A stretch of 64,000 nucleotides of DNA from Cephalotus follicularis (GCA_001972305.1 BDDD01000991.1:248001-312000); one strand, 5' to 3'; shown: positions 45,653 to 58,194, counted from the stretch's first letter. Numbers and translations: made by a program. The notes: generated by a model from the sequence alone, not told the origin.

Positions 45653-48221
45653 TGTAACACCCCCGATGGTGGGAGCCTTTACAGGTTATAATACCAAAAT
45701 AAATGTAACAGAATATCTAAGCATGAACTTTACGCAAAACGGATCTGGTGGTCTGAAAACATGTCTAATAACAAACTGATATAAAACAGAGTCTGAAAAT
45801 TTTAACAATTCATAATTAAAAACAAACCATGATCCGATATCCAAACAAAATGTTTAAGAGGAAACTAGTCTGATACTGTCCAAAAACATGACCAAAACTA
45901 AACACAATGGACCAACTCCTAGATGATCTTCTGACAAATGGGTAACTCTCATCACACGTTTCCCCCATCCTTCTGAAAACCTGCCGCATAGAAACAAAAA
46001 CACGAATGAGCAAACCTCAGTAAGGAGAAAGAAGTAAAACAGTAAACGCTAAACAAAATATCTTCAACGTTAATATCCAGCAATTTAACATAGTAAATAC
46101 TCTTTGAAATGTAAATCAGAATATTTAAAAACGAGCAGTTATAAAATCATCATAACTCTACGAAAAGCATAATATCATAATTCAAAACTTATTCTGATTT
46201 CATAATTCCATAACAGAGAATTCTGACATACATATATATATAGGTGCAAGGGGTTCGCGAGGCCCACATGCTCTGACGGAAAAGTCGTGTACGGAACTAC
46301 ACAAATAATCCCAATACTGAATACTGAATTCTGACAATAACTAGAGTATACTCATACGCCTCAAAAGGATCCATATCCTACCCTTAGGATACATATTTAA
46401 AAGAGACGTCGTAGACCGATCACACCGCCACGGTAGGTGTCATGCCGTTCGTGCCAAAGAACATGCCTATGATACCTTATAGGTAGGGTAATTCTCTGTA
46501 TGTTATTATGCTAAAACATTGTTTTAATCTAAAACAATTCTAAAATGTGCTTATGTAAACTGTCTCCAGACATATATGAAATTATTTAAAGAGGATCATA
46601 AACATATTTTCATATCAAAAATCAAAATCCGATATGTATCTGAAGTTTAACATACTTCCTAAAGTGGAAGCCATGTCCAAAACTAATAACACATTTTCGA
46701 TAGCAGAAAATATATATATTAAAAATTAATATCCGATGTAACAATAATAAAATCCGTTTCAATAAGATTATTATCAAAATGAGGATATCCAATCAAAATT
46801 TTATTTTCAATGAAACCAAGAGCATAAATCCGTTCAATAGGAGTATATCAAGAACATAGTCATCAGACTTCATTCAATTTAATCGAGGGAATATCGAAGA
46901 ATCGAAGAATCCGTACCTTAGCAGTTCGAAAAATCTAATGAAATACGAGTACCGAACAAAAGCACCCTAAAAGTGTCCTAAACTCCACCACTGATGATAT
47001 TAAGACCTAGACATATAAGCCCAAACATCACATAACATAAAAAGAAGCAATCATCAAAACTTCCAGAGAAAGCGTCGACAGTTTATCCTTAGGCGTCGAC
47101 GGTTTCATTGCAAAAAAGGACAAAGCGTCGAGCAAAGTATCGACTTAACACAACCTAAAACAGTACAAAGCGGCGACGCTTAAAATACAAGCGTCAACGG
47201 TTTACGTCGAACACAGAATACCAGTTGTAGAAAATCAGTTGCAAAACATGGTTAAATCTGAATTTTAATAGCTACGATGCATAATTAACAACATGTTGGT
47301 TCTGTGACATGTTATGCAAATTCAAAAACGCAAGAGTAAACCTATAATTACATACAAAGTATAAAAAACATGTATGAACAATTTTAAAACATATTTTTTT
47401 CTGGTATTTTACAGTTTGTAAAATCAAGAACTATAATTCGATTTTTCTGTGCATAAACCATAAAACAGTGATGTATAGATGTCTACAGTATGGTTTCTTT
47501 GTTTCTAAACATCAGTATTACAAGTTATGCATAAAATCAATGAATGAACATATTAAAGTTATAACAGAAATTCTTTCTCAACAGGGTCCTAAAAACACGA
47601 TCAAAATGAATTGTAGCATGTTTCTATTAGAAACTAACAGTTGATAAATAATCTGTTTAGTAAAAACTACAACTTTCGTTTAGAAAATACCTTCAGAAAA
47701 CGTCGTTTTGATGAAGATGTAGGCCAACAAAGTTGTTGTGTTGGTTTGTAAGAAATGCAGAAATGGTTTTCATCAAAGTGTAATAATCAGTTTATAAATT
47801 CAATAAAATGAGTGAAATTTATGATGAAATCGTGGAACTAATAAGTTTCTTTTTGTGCAGATTCGGTCTCAATCAAAGAAGGAAAATCAGATCAACAAAA
47901 ATGGCAAAAACCTCCCTTTTCCATAAGCATGTCACCGTCCAAATAGATAAGGAAAGCCGACTAAAGCGTCGACAGTTTACTGAAAGCGTAGACGGTTGAG
48001 CCTTAAGTTACAAAACGCGTCAAAGTCACACGTTTAGACGTCAACGTATCTCACAGTACCCAAAGCGTTCGGCGGTTCTAATAAGAACGTCGGCGCTTTG
48101 TGCCCAGAAAATAAAAGAAATTCAAAATAAAATCAAAGAGTTCGCACACCATAGCATATATCAAAAGGTATAAACCCAACATAAAACGATAAACATGTAA
48201 GCATAGAAACGGGATATTACA
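45653..48221 (-). repeat. CHR-G 3' LTR (2569 bp)
   Basis: Sense start TGTAATATCCCG at 48221, end GGGGGTGTTACA at 45653. GTCGAC arrays are at 47080-47200 and 47955-48110. Differs from 52974-55559 by scattered substitutions and small indels, one of about 12 bp near 46868/54192. Confidence 0.95.
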
Positions 48222-48233
48222 TCCAACCCCCTT
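48222..48233 (-). other. CHR-G polypurine tract
   Basis: AAGGGGGTTGGA on the minus strand, immediately before the 3' LTR; GGGACGAAATCC lies just upstream, as usual in chromoviruses. Confidence 0.88.
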
Positions 48234-48273
48234 AAAAAGGATTTCGTCCCGAAATCATAACCATACACATACC

Positions 48274-48681
48274 TTATTCAAACAGGCGAGGATAATCCTC
48301 TCGAATATGTTCCTCCAACACCCAAGTAGCTTTGCTTTCGGGATGATTCTTCCACAAGACTTTTACAAATGGGATGGTCTTACTACGAGTAACCCTTTCC
48401 TGTCTATCCAAAATGGCCTCAGTCTCCTCATTGCAAGACAAGTCCTCCCGAATGCTATCAAAAGGATAGTGAACCACGTGCAAGGGATGGTATTGATAAC
48501 CCCTCAACATAGACACATGGAACACGTTATGGACATGAGATAACTGTGGAGGCAAAGCTAACCGGTAAGCAACCGCTCCAACCTTTTCTAGGACTTCAAA
48601 CGGTCCAATAAACCGTTGACTCAACTTTCCCTTTAGCCCAAACCTTCGAACTCCTTTCCATGGTGAAACTTTCAGAAACAC
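48274..48681 (-). CDS. CHR-G integrase C-terminus and chromodomain
   Basis: 135 open codons: [20 protein letters not shown] and [20 protein letters not shown] (integrase C-terminal domain), [12 protein letters not shown], then a chromodomain-like end with LVK-type [16 protein letters not shown]. The stop is next to the polypurine tract, so this is the natural end of Pol. It should bind chromatin and bias insertion. Upstream it is separated from the integrase core by a frameshift. Confidence 0.9.
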   Translation of the reverse strand: MFLKVSPWKGVRRFGLKGKLSQRFIGPFEVLEKVGAVAYRLALPPQLSHVHNVFHVSMLRGYQYHPLHVVHYPFDSIREDLSCNEETEAILDRQERVTRSKTIPFVKVLWKNHPESKATWVLEEHIREDYPRLFE

Positions 48682-49592
48682 ATGTTCACCAACTCTAAAC
48701 TACAATTCCCTCTGATGTTTATCTGCATAACTCTTCTATCGGGATTGAGCTGCTTTCAGTCTTTCCCTAGCTACAGTCACTTTCTCCGTAGTGATCTGAA
48801 CTAGCTCAGGTCCTTCGACAACTCTCTCTCCAACCTCATCCCAACATGTCGGAGATCGACATTTCCTCCCATACAATGCCTAAAACGGAGCCATCCGGAT
48901 GCTAGCATGCCAACTATTATTATATGCAAACTCCACCAAGATCAGATACTCGTCCCAGCTTCCAGTCCACTCTAATGCACAAGACCTCAGCATGCCCTCT
49001 AAAGTCTGGATGGTCCTCTCCGACTGTCCATCGGTCTTTGGGTGAAAAGCTGTACTGAAGTTGAGTAGTGTTCCCCAAGCCTTCTGGAATCCCTTCCAAA
49101 ATGTAGACGTGAAACGAGGATCCTATCCGAAACAATGGATACAGGTGTCCCGTGTAATCTCACAATCTCTCGCTGGAAAACCTCCGCCAACCGATCTACA
49201 GAAAAGTCTTCCCGGATAGCCAAGAAATGTGCCGATTTGGTCAAACGATCCACCACTACCTAGATGGTATCATTCCTCTTGAACTTCCTTGGCAATCCTG
49301 TAACAAAGTCCATTGCTATGCTTTCCCATTTCCAAACTGGAACTTCCAAGGGCTGTAACAAACCACTGGCTCGTTGGTGCTCAATCTTAACCTGCTGACA
49401 GACCAAACACCTCCCAACATACTCTGCTACATCCCTCTTCATTCCATTCCACCAAAAGTTTCGCTTCAAGTCCCTATACATTTTTGTAGAACCTGGATAT
49501 ATAGAGAACGGAGAGCTGTGCGCCTCTGACAAAACCGCTTCTCTGATAGTAGTATCAGCCGGCACACACAATCGACTACCCAACCAGATCAC
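48682..49592 (-). pseudogene. CHR-G integrase zinc domain and core
   Basis: The zinc domain has YPGSTKMYRDLKRNFWWNGM and CLVCQQ; the second His of HHCC is replaced by Tyr (SIYPGS). The core has IAMDFVTGLPRKFK, then VVDRLTKSAHFLAIREDF and PVSIVSDR. A stop at 49260 interrupts the core, and a frameshift just after SDR breaks the rest, with later core pieces in other frames down to 48682. Confidence 0.87.
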
Positions 49593-50640
49593 TCAATGAT
49601 CATCCACACGGAACTCTGACTATTTACCCTCACCAATATTATGGACTAAGGCCCATAGTTCACCATCATCACTCTGAGCTGCCTTAATCTAAGATATAAG
49701 AGTAGGATCTATACCCATACTAGCCATATAACCTCCAGAACCCCGAACAAACAAGTTCAAATCCAATCGCTCCATATCTGCTATCAACAGCGGCTGTGTA
49801 AACAAAGCTGCTACACTTCCAGAACTCTTCCAACTCAAAGCATTAGCTACCACATTTGCTTTACCGGGGTGGTATTGAATATTCAAGTCATAGTCTTTCA
49901 GAAGCTCCAACCATCTCCACTGTCGCATATTTAACTCCTTTGGCGTAAAGACGTACTTGACACTATTGTGATCGGTGAAAACATCACATGTTTCTCCGTA
50001 CAAATAGTGCCTCCAGATTTTCAATGAAAAAACCACAGCTGCTAACTCTAGATCATGTGTAGGGTAGTTCACTTCATAAGGCTTCAACTGTCTTGAAGCG
50101 TAAGCTATCACATGACCGTGATGCATAAGAACACATCCCAACCCTTTCTGGGAAGCATCACTGTATATCTGGTATCCCCCTGACCCAGACGGTAACCGAA
50201 GAATTGGTGCAGACACTAGACCATTCTCCAATTTCTCAAAACTCTCTTCCCTTTCTTAATTCCACACAAACTTGGCTCCTTTTCTTAAAAGTTGTGTTAG
50301 TGGCAAGGCTATGGAGGAGAAGCCTTCCACAAACTGTCTATAATAGCCAGCCAGACCCAAAAAACTCCTAACTTCCGTTACTGTAGTAGGCCTCGGCCAT
50401 TTGGTAATAGCCTCAACCTTAGCAGGATCCACACTAATACCATCTGTTGTAACCACATGGCCTAGGAATGTTACCTACTCCAACAAAAATTCACATTTCG
50501 AAAACTTCGCATCAAGCTAATTCTTCCTCAAAATACCCAGCACTATACAAAGTTGAGCTTTATGTTCTTCTCGACTTGGAATACACAAGGATGTCATCAA
50601 TGAACACAATCACAAACTTGTCCAAGTATTCATGAAACAC
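49593..50640 (-). pseudogene. CHR-G RT palm end and RNase H
   Basis: RT catalytic motif VIVFIDDILVYSKS near 50610-50570, followed by a frameshift. Connection: [15 protein letters not shown] and [14 protein letters not shown]. RNase [48 protein letters not shown] and [13 protein letters not shown]. The Asp/Glu catalytic residues are present. 50456-49689 has in-frame stops but no other shift. Confidence 0.88.
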
Positions 50641-51126
50641 CTAATTCATAAGATCCATAAAGACTGTCGGTGCGTTTGTAAGTCCAAAAGGCATCGCCAG
50701 AAATTCATAATGCCCATACCGTGTACGAAAAGCAGTTTTAGCTATGTCCTCACCTTTCACCCGTAACTGATGATAACAAGATCTCAAATCGATCTTAGAA
50801 AAATACCGTTCACCTTGGAGTTGATCAAAAAGGTCATCAATCCTAGGCAAAGGGTATTTATTCCTGATAGTAATCCGATTCAGCTCTATGTAGTCTATGC
50901 ACAACCTCATGGACCCGTCCTTCTTCCCGACAAAAAGAACCGGAGCTCCCCACTCTGAAGCACTAGGCCGGATAAAACCCCAATCTAACAACTCTTGCAA
51001 CTGCTCCTTTAGTTCTTGCATTTCTAAGGTGCCATTCTGTAATATCGATGCCACTCCGGGAATGAGCTCGATGGTAAATTCCACTTCCCGTTGCGGTGGC
51101 AAACCTGGCAACTCCTCCGGAAACAC
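50641..51126 (-). CDS. CHR-G reverse transcriptase N-terminal half
   Basis: 161 open codons. Starts in the protease-RT spacer ([20 protein letters not shown]), then fingers and palm: [72 protein letters not shown] stop at 50641-50643 replaces a residue shortly before the FIDD motif, which follows in the next segment. Frameshifted relative to the protease. Confidence 0.92.
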   Translation of the reverse strand: MFPEELPGLPPQREVEFTIELIPGVASILQNGTLEMQELKEQLQELLDWGFIRPSASEWGAPVLFVGKKDGSMRLCIDYIELNRITIRNKYPLPRIDDLFDQLQGERYFSKIDLRSCYHQLRVKGEDIAKTAFRTRYGHYEFLAMPFGLTNAPTVFMDLMN

Positions 51127-51208
51127 ATCTGAGAACTCTCTAACTATCGGATAGTCCTCAAGGCGAGGCTCATCCTTAGAGAAGTCTTTTACAACAGCTA
51201 GGTAACTT

Positions 51209-51655
51209 TCATGCCTTCATAGCAGAAATAACCTTAACTCCTTTTCTCGGCTGTGAACCCTGATAAATAAAATCAGGCCTATCCACATCCCCAAACAGAA
51301 CCCTCCGAGTGTGACAGTCAATCGTGGCACGATGGCGATGTAACCAATCCATGCCAAGAATTATGTCAAAATCATACATATCTATCGGGAAAAGATCCGA
51401 ATCTCGAACACAATCATCATGAGTGATAGGACAAGCACGAAAATATTCAGATATCACAACAGATGTCCCCATAGGGGTCGAAAGAACCAAAGCTGGATCC
51501 AGAGATAAAGATGGCATCCCAAGATGCTGAACAAAAGACCTCGCTACTAGAGAGTGAGTCGATCCAGTATCATACAAAACATAAGCCACACGAGTACAAC
51601 AAGAAACATAAACTGAAACAGTACTTGGAGCACCCGCAACCTGATGAGTAGTCAA
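51209..51655 (-). CDS. CHR-G aspartic protease
   Basis: 148 open codons with the retropepsin active site [16 protein letters not shown], a middle part ([18 protein letters not shown]) and the late [17 protein letters not shown]. It is in frame with gag, from which it is separated by a stop near 51680. It would mature Gag-Pol within the particle. Confidence 0.92.
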   Translation of the reverse strand: MTTHQVAGAPSTVSVYVSCCTRVAYVLYDTGSTHSLVARSFVQHLGMPSLSLDPALVLSTPMGTSVVISEYFRACPITHDDCVRDSDLFPIDMYDFDIILGMDWLHRHRATIDCHTRRVLFGDVDRPDFIYQGSQPRKGVKVISAMKA

Positions 51656-52801
51656 AGCAAAGACTCGACCACCTACATTGCGCTATCCTGCATCACCACC
51701 ATTACCTTTCCTCTCCTTTGCTCGAGGATCTGTGCAGTCCATAAAATGATGGCCCAGCTGTCCGCACACAAAGCATGCTCCTAAAGCCTTGTAACAATTC
51801 CCAACCGGATGCCTCTTCCCACAAGTCTCGCATTGTGCAATCTGAACATTGGGGTTACCCCCACCAGTAGCTCCTTGATTCTGCCTTTGATCATTTCCAG
51901 ACTGTCCGCCTCCTCGGTTATTATTTTTCTTTTGCTGCTTGCCATTTCAGCCCTTACCCTGGTGTCTCGAGTTTTGTCCCTGAGAATCTCCTCTATTTCT
52001 CTTCTTTTCTCCTTCTAAACGAGCAGCCTGAAAATCCAGCCTTTCCATTTCTATGTTCTTCGCGGCGTTTGCAACCTCCGAAACGTCAGCGAACCTCAAG
52101 CTAATCAGCTTACCCCTAAGCTGATAGTGCAACTTCCATTTAAACTTTTCTGCCTGTTCCACTGCTGACCCCACTGAAGGTCCCGCAAAACACGCTAAAC
52201 TGGTAAACCGGGCTAAAAACTCAGTAACAGATTCACCTTCCTTCTGTCTCGTCATCAGAAACTCCCTTGCATAAACCTCTTTATTAGCAGTGGGAAAATA
52301 CTGCTGATAAAAGATCTCACAGAAATTAGACCAGGACAAAGTCTCAACAAAACCTCCCCCCATAGCTATCTTCAAGGTCTTCCACCATGTCTGGGCATCG
52401 CCTTCCAGCTTGTACGCGACCAACTTAACCTTCTGATCATCTCCGCATCCCAGTACATCGAAAATCTTCTCCAAATGAGCAATCCAGTGCTCAGCCTCCA
52501 CTGGTGTTGGTGCCAAACTAAAGGATTATGGTCTCTGTTTTTGGAACCTTTCCAGCCATACATAAACTGGAGTGTCAGGATGGTCCCTAGCTCCCCTAGC
52601 TGCATGAGCATCAATGGTTACATTCTCCTCAGCTACTTGCTCACGGTGACCTTGTTCATGATTTTGCTGTTGCCGCATTACTCGGTTAACTTCTTGAGCC
52701 ACAACCTGTCTAACCATCTCGTCCATTGCAGGCTCATTTCTTGCTCCATCTTGAGCCACAACTGGTTCAGTTCTCTGAGGGGTTTTCCTTGCTCGTTCCA
52801 T
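51656..52801 (-). pseudogene. gag: CHR-G Gag, three in-frame stops
   Basis: The start ATG (plus 52799-52801) gives MERARKTPQRTEPVVAQ. The N-terminal helix region is Gln-rich (EVNRVMRQQQ). Capsid core: PVEAEHWIAHLEKIFDVLGC, AYKLEGDAQTWWKTL, IFYQQYFP, REFLMTRQKEGESVTEFLAR. A basic linker follows, then CX2C-type knuckles with CETCGKRHPVGNC and CFVCGQLGHHFMDC. One frame throughout, broken by stops near 52524, 51947 and 51680; otherwise it looks full length. Confidence 0.92.
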
Positions 52802-52957
52802 CTACGCAACAAAACCCAGGACAAGATAAAGATAAAAGAATCAAAGTATCAAAACAAAAAGACACATGAAAAGATTATAACAAAAGTCCTAACCCAGTGT
52901 CTACCCAATCTCACGGGTCAAACCTAGTCAGATCTTCTAAGGAAACAAAACCTATCT

Positions 52958-52968
52958 CTCTGATACCA
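52958..52968 (-). other. PBS of CHR-G, tRNA-Met type
   Basis: TGGTATCAGAG on the minus strand, five bases after the 5' LTR. Confidence 0.9.
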
Positions 52969-52973
52969 CACTC

Positions 52974-55559
52974 TGTAACACCCCCGATGGTGGGAGCCTT
53001 TACAGGTCATAATACCAAAATAAACATAACAGAATATCTAAGCATGAACTTTACGTAAAACGGATGTGGTGGTCTGAAAACATATCTAATAACAAACAGA
53101 TATAAAACAGAGTCTGAAAATTTTAACAATTCATAATTAAAAACAAACCATGATCCGATATCCAAACAAAACGTTTAAGAGGAAACTAGTCTGATACTGT
53201 CCAAAAACATCACCAAAATTACAGAAAACACAATGGATCAACTCCTAGATGATCTTCTGACAAATGGGTAACTCTCATCACACGTTTCCCCAATCCTTCT
53301 GAAAACCTGCCGCATAGAAACAAAAACGCGGCTGAGCAAACCTCAGTACGGATAAGGAAGTAAAACAGTAAACGCTAAACAAAATATCTTGAACGTTAAT
53401 ATTCAGCAAAGTAACATAGTAAATACTCTTTGAAATGTAAATCATAATATTTAAAAAACGAGCAGTTATAAAATCATCATAACTCTACGAAAAGCATAAT
53501 ATCATAATTCAAAACTTCATCTGATTTTATAATTCCATAACAGAGAATTCTGACATACATACATATATAGGTGCAAGGGGTTCACGAGGCCCACATGCTC
53601 TGACAGAAAAGTCGTGTACGGAAGTACACAAACAATCCCAATACTGAATACTAAATTCTGACAATAACTAGAGTATACTCATATGCCTCAAAAGGATCCA
53701 TATCCTACCCTCAGGATACATATTTAAAAGAGATGCCATAGACCGATCACACCGCCACTGTAGGTGTCATGCCCTTCGTGCCAAAGAACATGCCTATGAT
53801 ACCTAATAGGTAGGATTTTTCTCTGTATGTTATTATGCTAAAACATTGTTTTAATCTAAAACAATTCTAAATGTGCTTATGTAAACTGTCTCCAGACATA
53901 TCTGAAATTATTTAAAGAGGATCATAAACATATTTTCATATCAAAAATCAAAATCCGATATGTATCTGAAGTTTAACAAACTTTCTAAAGTGGAAGCCAT
54001 GTCCAAAACAAATAACACATTTTCGATAGCAGAAAATATGTATATTAAAAATTAATATCCGATGTAACAATAATAAAATCCGTTTCAATAAGATTATTAT
54101 CAAAATGAGGATATCCAATCAAAATTTTATTTCGAATGAAACCAGGAGCATAAATCCGTTCAATAGGAGTATATCAAGAACATAGTCATCAAACAGTAAA
54201 AATTGACTTCATTCAATTTAATCAAGGGAATATCAAAGAATCGAAGAATCCGTACCTTAGCAGTTCAAAAAATCTAATGAAATACGAGTACCGAACAAAA
54301 GCACCCTAAACGTGTCCTAAACTCCACCACCACTGATATTAAGACCTAGACATATAAGCCCAAACATCACATAACATAAAAAGAATCAATCATCAAAACT
54401 GCCAGAGAAAGCATCGACAGTTTATCCTTAGGCGTCGACGGTTTCATTGCAAAAAAGGATCAAAGCGTCGAGCAAAGTGTCGACTGAACACAACATAAAA
54501 CAGTACAAAGCGGCGACGCTTAAAATACAAGCGTCGACGGTTTGCGTCGAACACAGAATACTAGTTGCAGAAAATCAATTGCAAACATGGTTAAATTCGA
54601 TTTTTAATATATACGATGCATAATTAACAACATGTTGGTTCTGCGACATGTTATGCAAATTCAAGAACGCCAAAGTAAACCTATAATTACATACAAAGTA
54701 TAAAACACGTGTATGAACAATTTTAAAACATATTTTTTTCTTCTATTTTACAGTTTGTAAAATCAAGAACTATAATTCGATTTTTCTGTGCATAAACCAT
54801 AAAACAGTGATGTATACATGTCTACGGTATGGTTTCTTTGTTTCTAAACATCAGTATTACAAGTTATGCATAAAATCCATGAATGAACATATTAAAGTTA
54901 TAACAATAATTCTTCCTCAATAGGGTCCTAAAAACATGATCAAAATGAATTCTAGCATGTTTTTACTAGAAACTAAAAGTTGATACATAATCTATGTATT
55001 AAAAACTACAACTTTCATTTAGAAAATACCTTCAGAAAACGTCGTTTTGATGAAGATTGAGGCCAACAAAGTTGTTGTGTTGGTTTGTAAGAAATGCAAA
55101 AATGGTTTTCATCAAAGTGTAATAATCAGTTTATAAATTCAATAAAACGAGTGAAATTTATGGTGAAATCGTGCAACTAATAAGTTTCTTTTTGTGCAGA
55201 TTCGGTCTCAATCAAAGAAGGAAAATCATATCAACAAAAATGGCAAAAACCTCCCTTTTCCATAAGCATGTCACTGTCCAAATAGATAAGGTAAGCCGAC
55301 TAATGCGTCGACAGTTTACTGAAAGCGTCGACGGTTGACGCTTAAGTTACAAAACGCGTCAAAGTCACACATTTAGACGTCAATATATCTCACAGCACCC
55401 AAAGCGTCGGAGGTTCTAATAAGAGCTTCGGCGCTTTGTGCCCAGAAAATAAAAGAAATTCAAAATAAAATCAAAGAGTTCACACACCATAGCATATATC
55501 AAAAGGTATAAACCCAACATAAAACAATAAACATGTAAGCATAGAAACGGGATATTACA
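52974..55559 (-). repeat. CHR-G 5' LTR (2586 bp)
   Basis: Matches the 3' LTR end to end. GTCGAC arrays are at 54411-54560 (+1000 to +1150) and 55290-55440 (+120 to +270), with words GCGTCGACGG and GCGTCGACAG. Confidence 0.95.
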
Positions 55560-55564
55560 GGTTC

Positions 55565-55644
55565 AATGGCAGTTCCATCGTGCTGATGAAGTAACATGGG
55601 AGCGTGAAGGTGATATAAGGGAACGTTACCCTCATTTGTTTTAG
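55565..55644 (+). pseudogene. CHR-B integrase terminal piece
   Basis: Continues the frame interrupted by CHR-G: EVTWEREGDIRERYPHLF then stop TAG 55642-55644. It is the last part of the chromodomain-like end. Rejoining in frame across CHR-G, with one TSD copy removed, confirms the insertion point. Confidence 0.9.
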
Positions 55645-55688
55645 AGATGTTGAAATTCGAGGACGAATTCCTTTGAAGGATGTGTGGA

Positions 55689-56412
55689 TGTAATGCCTGG
55701 AAATTCCATTAATGTCTTATTGTACTTCTCATTTTAATTTAAATGATGAATTAATGAGAATTATACATTTCCAACCTAATGTAGAATCGTGAATGGAGAG
55801 TGTTATAGAGTGTGGTGTGGAAGTGGAAAATGCAAAAAGCAAAGATGCTTGAGCGTTGACGCCAAAAGATAGCGTCGACGACAAGGAACAATGAGGCGCG
55901 CTTAAGGCTTTTGGCCTTAAGGCGTTGACGCCAAGTGATGGCGTCGACGTCCATCGATGGAGAATAAAAGGGGTAGATGTTAACGTGGTTCGGGGAGTTT
56001 GTTATAGCCAAGGAAGAAGGTCAAAGCGTCAACAACTAGGGTTGACGTTGACGCCTAAAACTATCAGAAAAATAAGTTAAAACACTTATACAAGACGAGT
56101 GAAGGACACGAGTGAGACACTTTATCTGTTCCCCATACTCTACAATGACATAAAGGAAGAAAGAAGTGACTGATTGGTGTCATGTCGGCAGAGAGAAGAA
56201 GGAGAGAGAGAGAGACGCATGGCGCTTTGCATGCGGGTGGAAGGGAGAGAGAGAGAAAACTCCTCCATAAAACACATCTCAGACCTTCATCTTCTTCTAC
56301 CTCCACCGAAAGAGAAAGAAAATAGTGAGAAAAGTGAGAGGTGTCCTCCATTTTTGAATTGATATAGGAGCTTCGAAGCTTGGTAGTTAGAAGCTCGAAC
56401 TTGGAGCTGCTG
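55689..56412 (+). repeat. CHR-B 3' LTR, first 724 bp
   Basis: Starts TGTAATGCCTGG and matches 38913-39641. Cut by LTR-A3 at TGCTG|TGTAACACC. A weak polypurine stretch precedes it. Confidence 0.88.
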
Positions 56413-57904
56413 TGTAACACCCCCGGACGGCGGGAGTCGTCACAGGTTATAATATAGATCATAACTCAACAAAACATATTCTAACATAGGTATAACTTTT
56501 AACTAAACGTAAACATTTCTTTATTAGCCAAAACGTGGCGGTCATAGCATAACTTGAAAAAAAAACTATTCTGAACATAAAGCTTAACATTTGTCAAAAG
56601 ATAAATACCGAAACATAAACCAAAATAACATATTGTTCATGACCACTATAATAGAAGACAAATAAGGACCACACTCCTAGGAATCCATGACATAAGGTGG
56701 TCATCTCTCATTCACACATTCCCCTGCTGCTCCTGATAACCTGCTGTATGGAAAACAAAAACGCAGCTGAGCAAACCTCAGTACGAATAAGGAAAGAAAA
56801 AGCAGTAAACGATAAGTTTAAAAGCAGTAAGATCTCAATAAAATTCATAACAGAAATCTTAAGCAATTAAAACAGTTTAATCATATTCGAATTTCCATAA
56901 AATAACGATTTCATATCTTTCGAAACAATTACGAAACATTTCAAAAACTTCATTTCATGATTGATAAAGTCATACTGAGCCACATATCATATCACATTTC
57001 ATAACATAGGTTGGCAAGGGAGGCGCTAATTCCACATGCCCACTAGAATTGTAGTGTACGGCACTACAGAAGTCAATTCTCACATATCATTTCATATCAC
57101 ATATCCATATACTAGAATCGATTCATACGCCTCTATCATACGTAGCGGATCCATAAATCCACATCATGGGATTTATTCATAACATTCAGAGACGCCGTAG
57201 ACTAATCACACCACTACAAAAGTGTCAAGTCCCCATGCCAGGCCTACGACATGCCTATGGTACTCCCCATAGGTGGGTACAATACTCGGTATTCAATCAT
57301 TTCAAAACAGCACTTTAAAAACACATAAATATGCTTTCTCAAAACATATTTGAAAATCATTCACCAACGATATCATGATATACATTTCATAGTCAAAACA
57401 TCAACTCATTTATTTTTTGATATAAGGAGATGATCATTTCGTAACGTATCATAGCATAGGAATAAAGTCAGAAACATTTAAATTCGTATAATGTCAAAAA
57501 CCGACTTTATATTTGAAACTTACTATAAAACATAACCAAGTTCATAAAACGAAGAGACATAGCATAAAACTGATTTTAATTCGATAAAAACCAGATAGCC
57601 AAAGAATGATAGAAATCCGTACTTTAATCATAAAAGTGAAACGGGATAGTTCCAAGAAAATCAGATAGCCAAAGAGTAGAAAATTCGTACCTTATGCGTT
57701 CACAAAAGCACTTACGGAAAGATTGTTAACCCAAACTCCCCTTTGAAGCACAACAATCTAAAAGACACCAAAACTTATTCACATAAGGATCTAAGAAACA
57801 TTAGAGACATAAAACAAACTCATTAGAGTATTTAGAAAAGACCCGGATTGATTTGATGAACAAATGAATCAAAATAGTTGAAAACAGGAATTTTATGAGC
57901 AAAA

Positions 57905-58150
57905 CAACTGACTGTTACAGCGCTCCAGTCGACTGTTGGAAGCTTGGCAGTCGACTAATCATAAGGGTCAGCCGACTACTCAAACCAGACTGCAGGCAGT
58001 CGACTGTGACAGAGGTCCAGCCGACTGTGCATAGCAAGGCAGTCGACTGTTTCATATGGCAGCCGACTACACAACACAAGACAGACGACTTTTTTCAATA
58101 GGCAGTCGACTACACAACCAAACCAGCCGACTGTCCACAAGAACATCCGA
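57905..58150. repeat. CAGTCGACTG palindrome array, LTR-A3
   Basis: Many CAGTCGACTG, CAGCCGACTG and GGCAGTCGACTA words, equivalent to the LTR-A1/A2 arrays. Part is repeated at 60003-60065. Confidence 0.85.
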
Positions 58151-58194
58151 CTGTTCTGGATGACAGAACAGCAGAAACACAACATTTTCATGCG
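58099..58194. repeat. 96-bp perfect direct repeat, first copy
   Basis: Identical to 60003-60098. The two copies bracket the CHR-R fragment 58216-60003. The 21 bp at 58195-58215 match neither neighbour and look like filler. Confidence 0.92.

Larger units (their letters stand above)
45653..55559 (-). mobile_element. CHR-G: full-length chromovirus (9907 bp)
   Basis: A complete minus-strand Ty3/gypsy element with both LTRs, tRNA-Met PBS, gag, protease, RT, RNase H, integrase, chromodomain-type end and polypurine tract. TSD GGTTC is perfect (45648-45652, 55560-55564). Domain order and the C-terminal [17 protein letters not shown] match the Tekay/Del type of plant chromoviruses. The LTRs are very similar, so it is one of the younger insertions, yet at least three frameshifts and several stops break the polyprotein. 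Its LTR is homologous to LTR-A1/A2/A3, so relatives of it may have produced those solo LTRs. Confidence 0.95.
38913..56412 (+). mobile_element. CHR-B: internally deleted chromovirus, runs on
   Basis: Plus-strand element: 5' LTR 38913-41591, PBS, gag to about 43036, integrase C-terminus (45392-45652 plus 55565-55644) and 3' LTR start at 55689. The 3' LTR is cut at 56412 by LTR-A3, so its end and the right TSD lie outside the window (left flank TTTAA). Protease, RT, RNase H and most of integrase are missing. LTR-C and CHR-G are inserted inside. With those two removed, the internal part is only about 2.1 kb. Confidence 0.87.
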
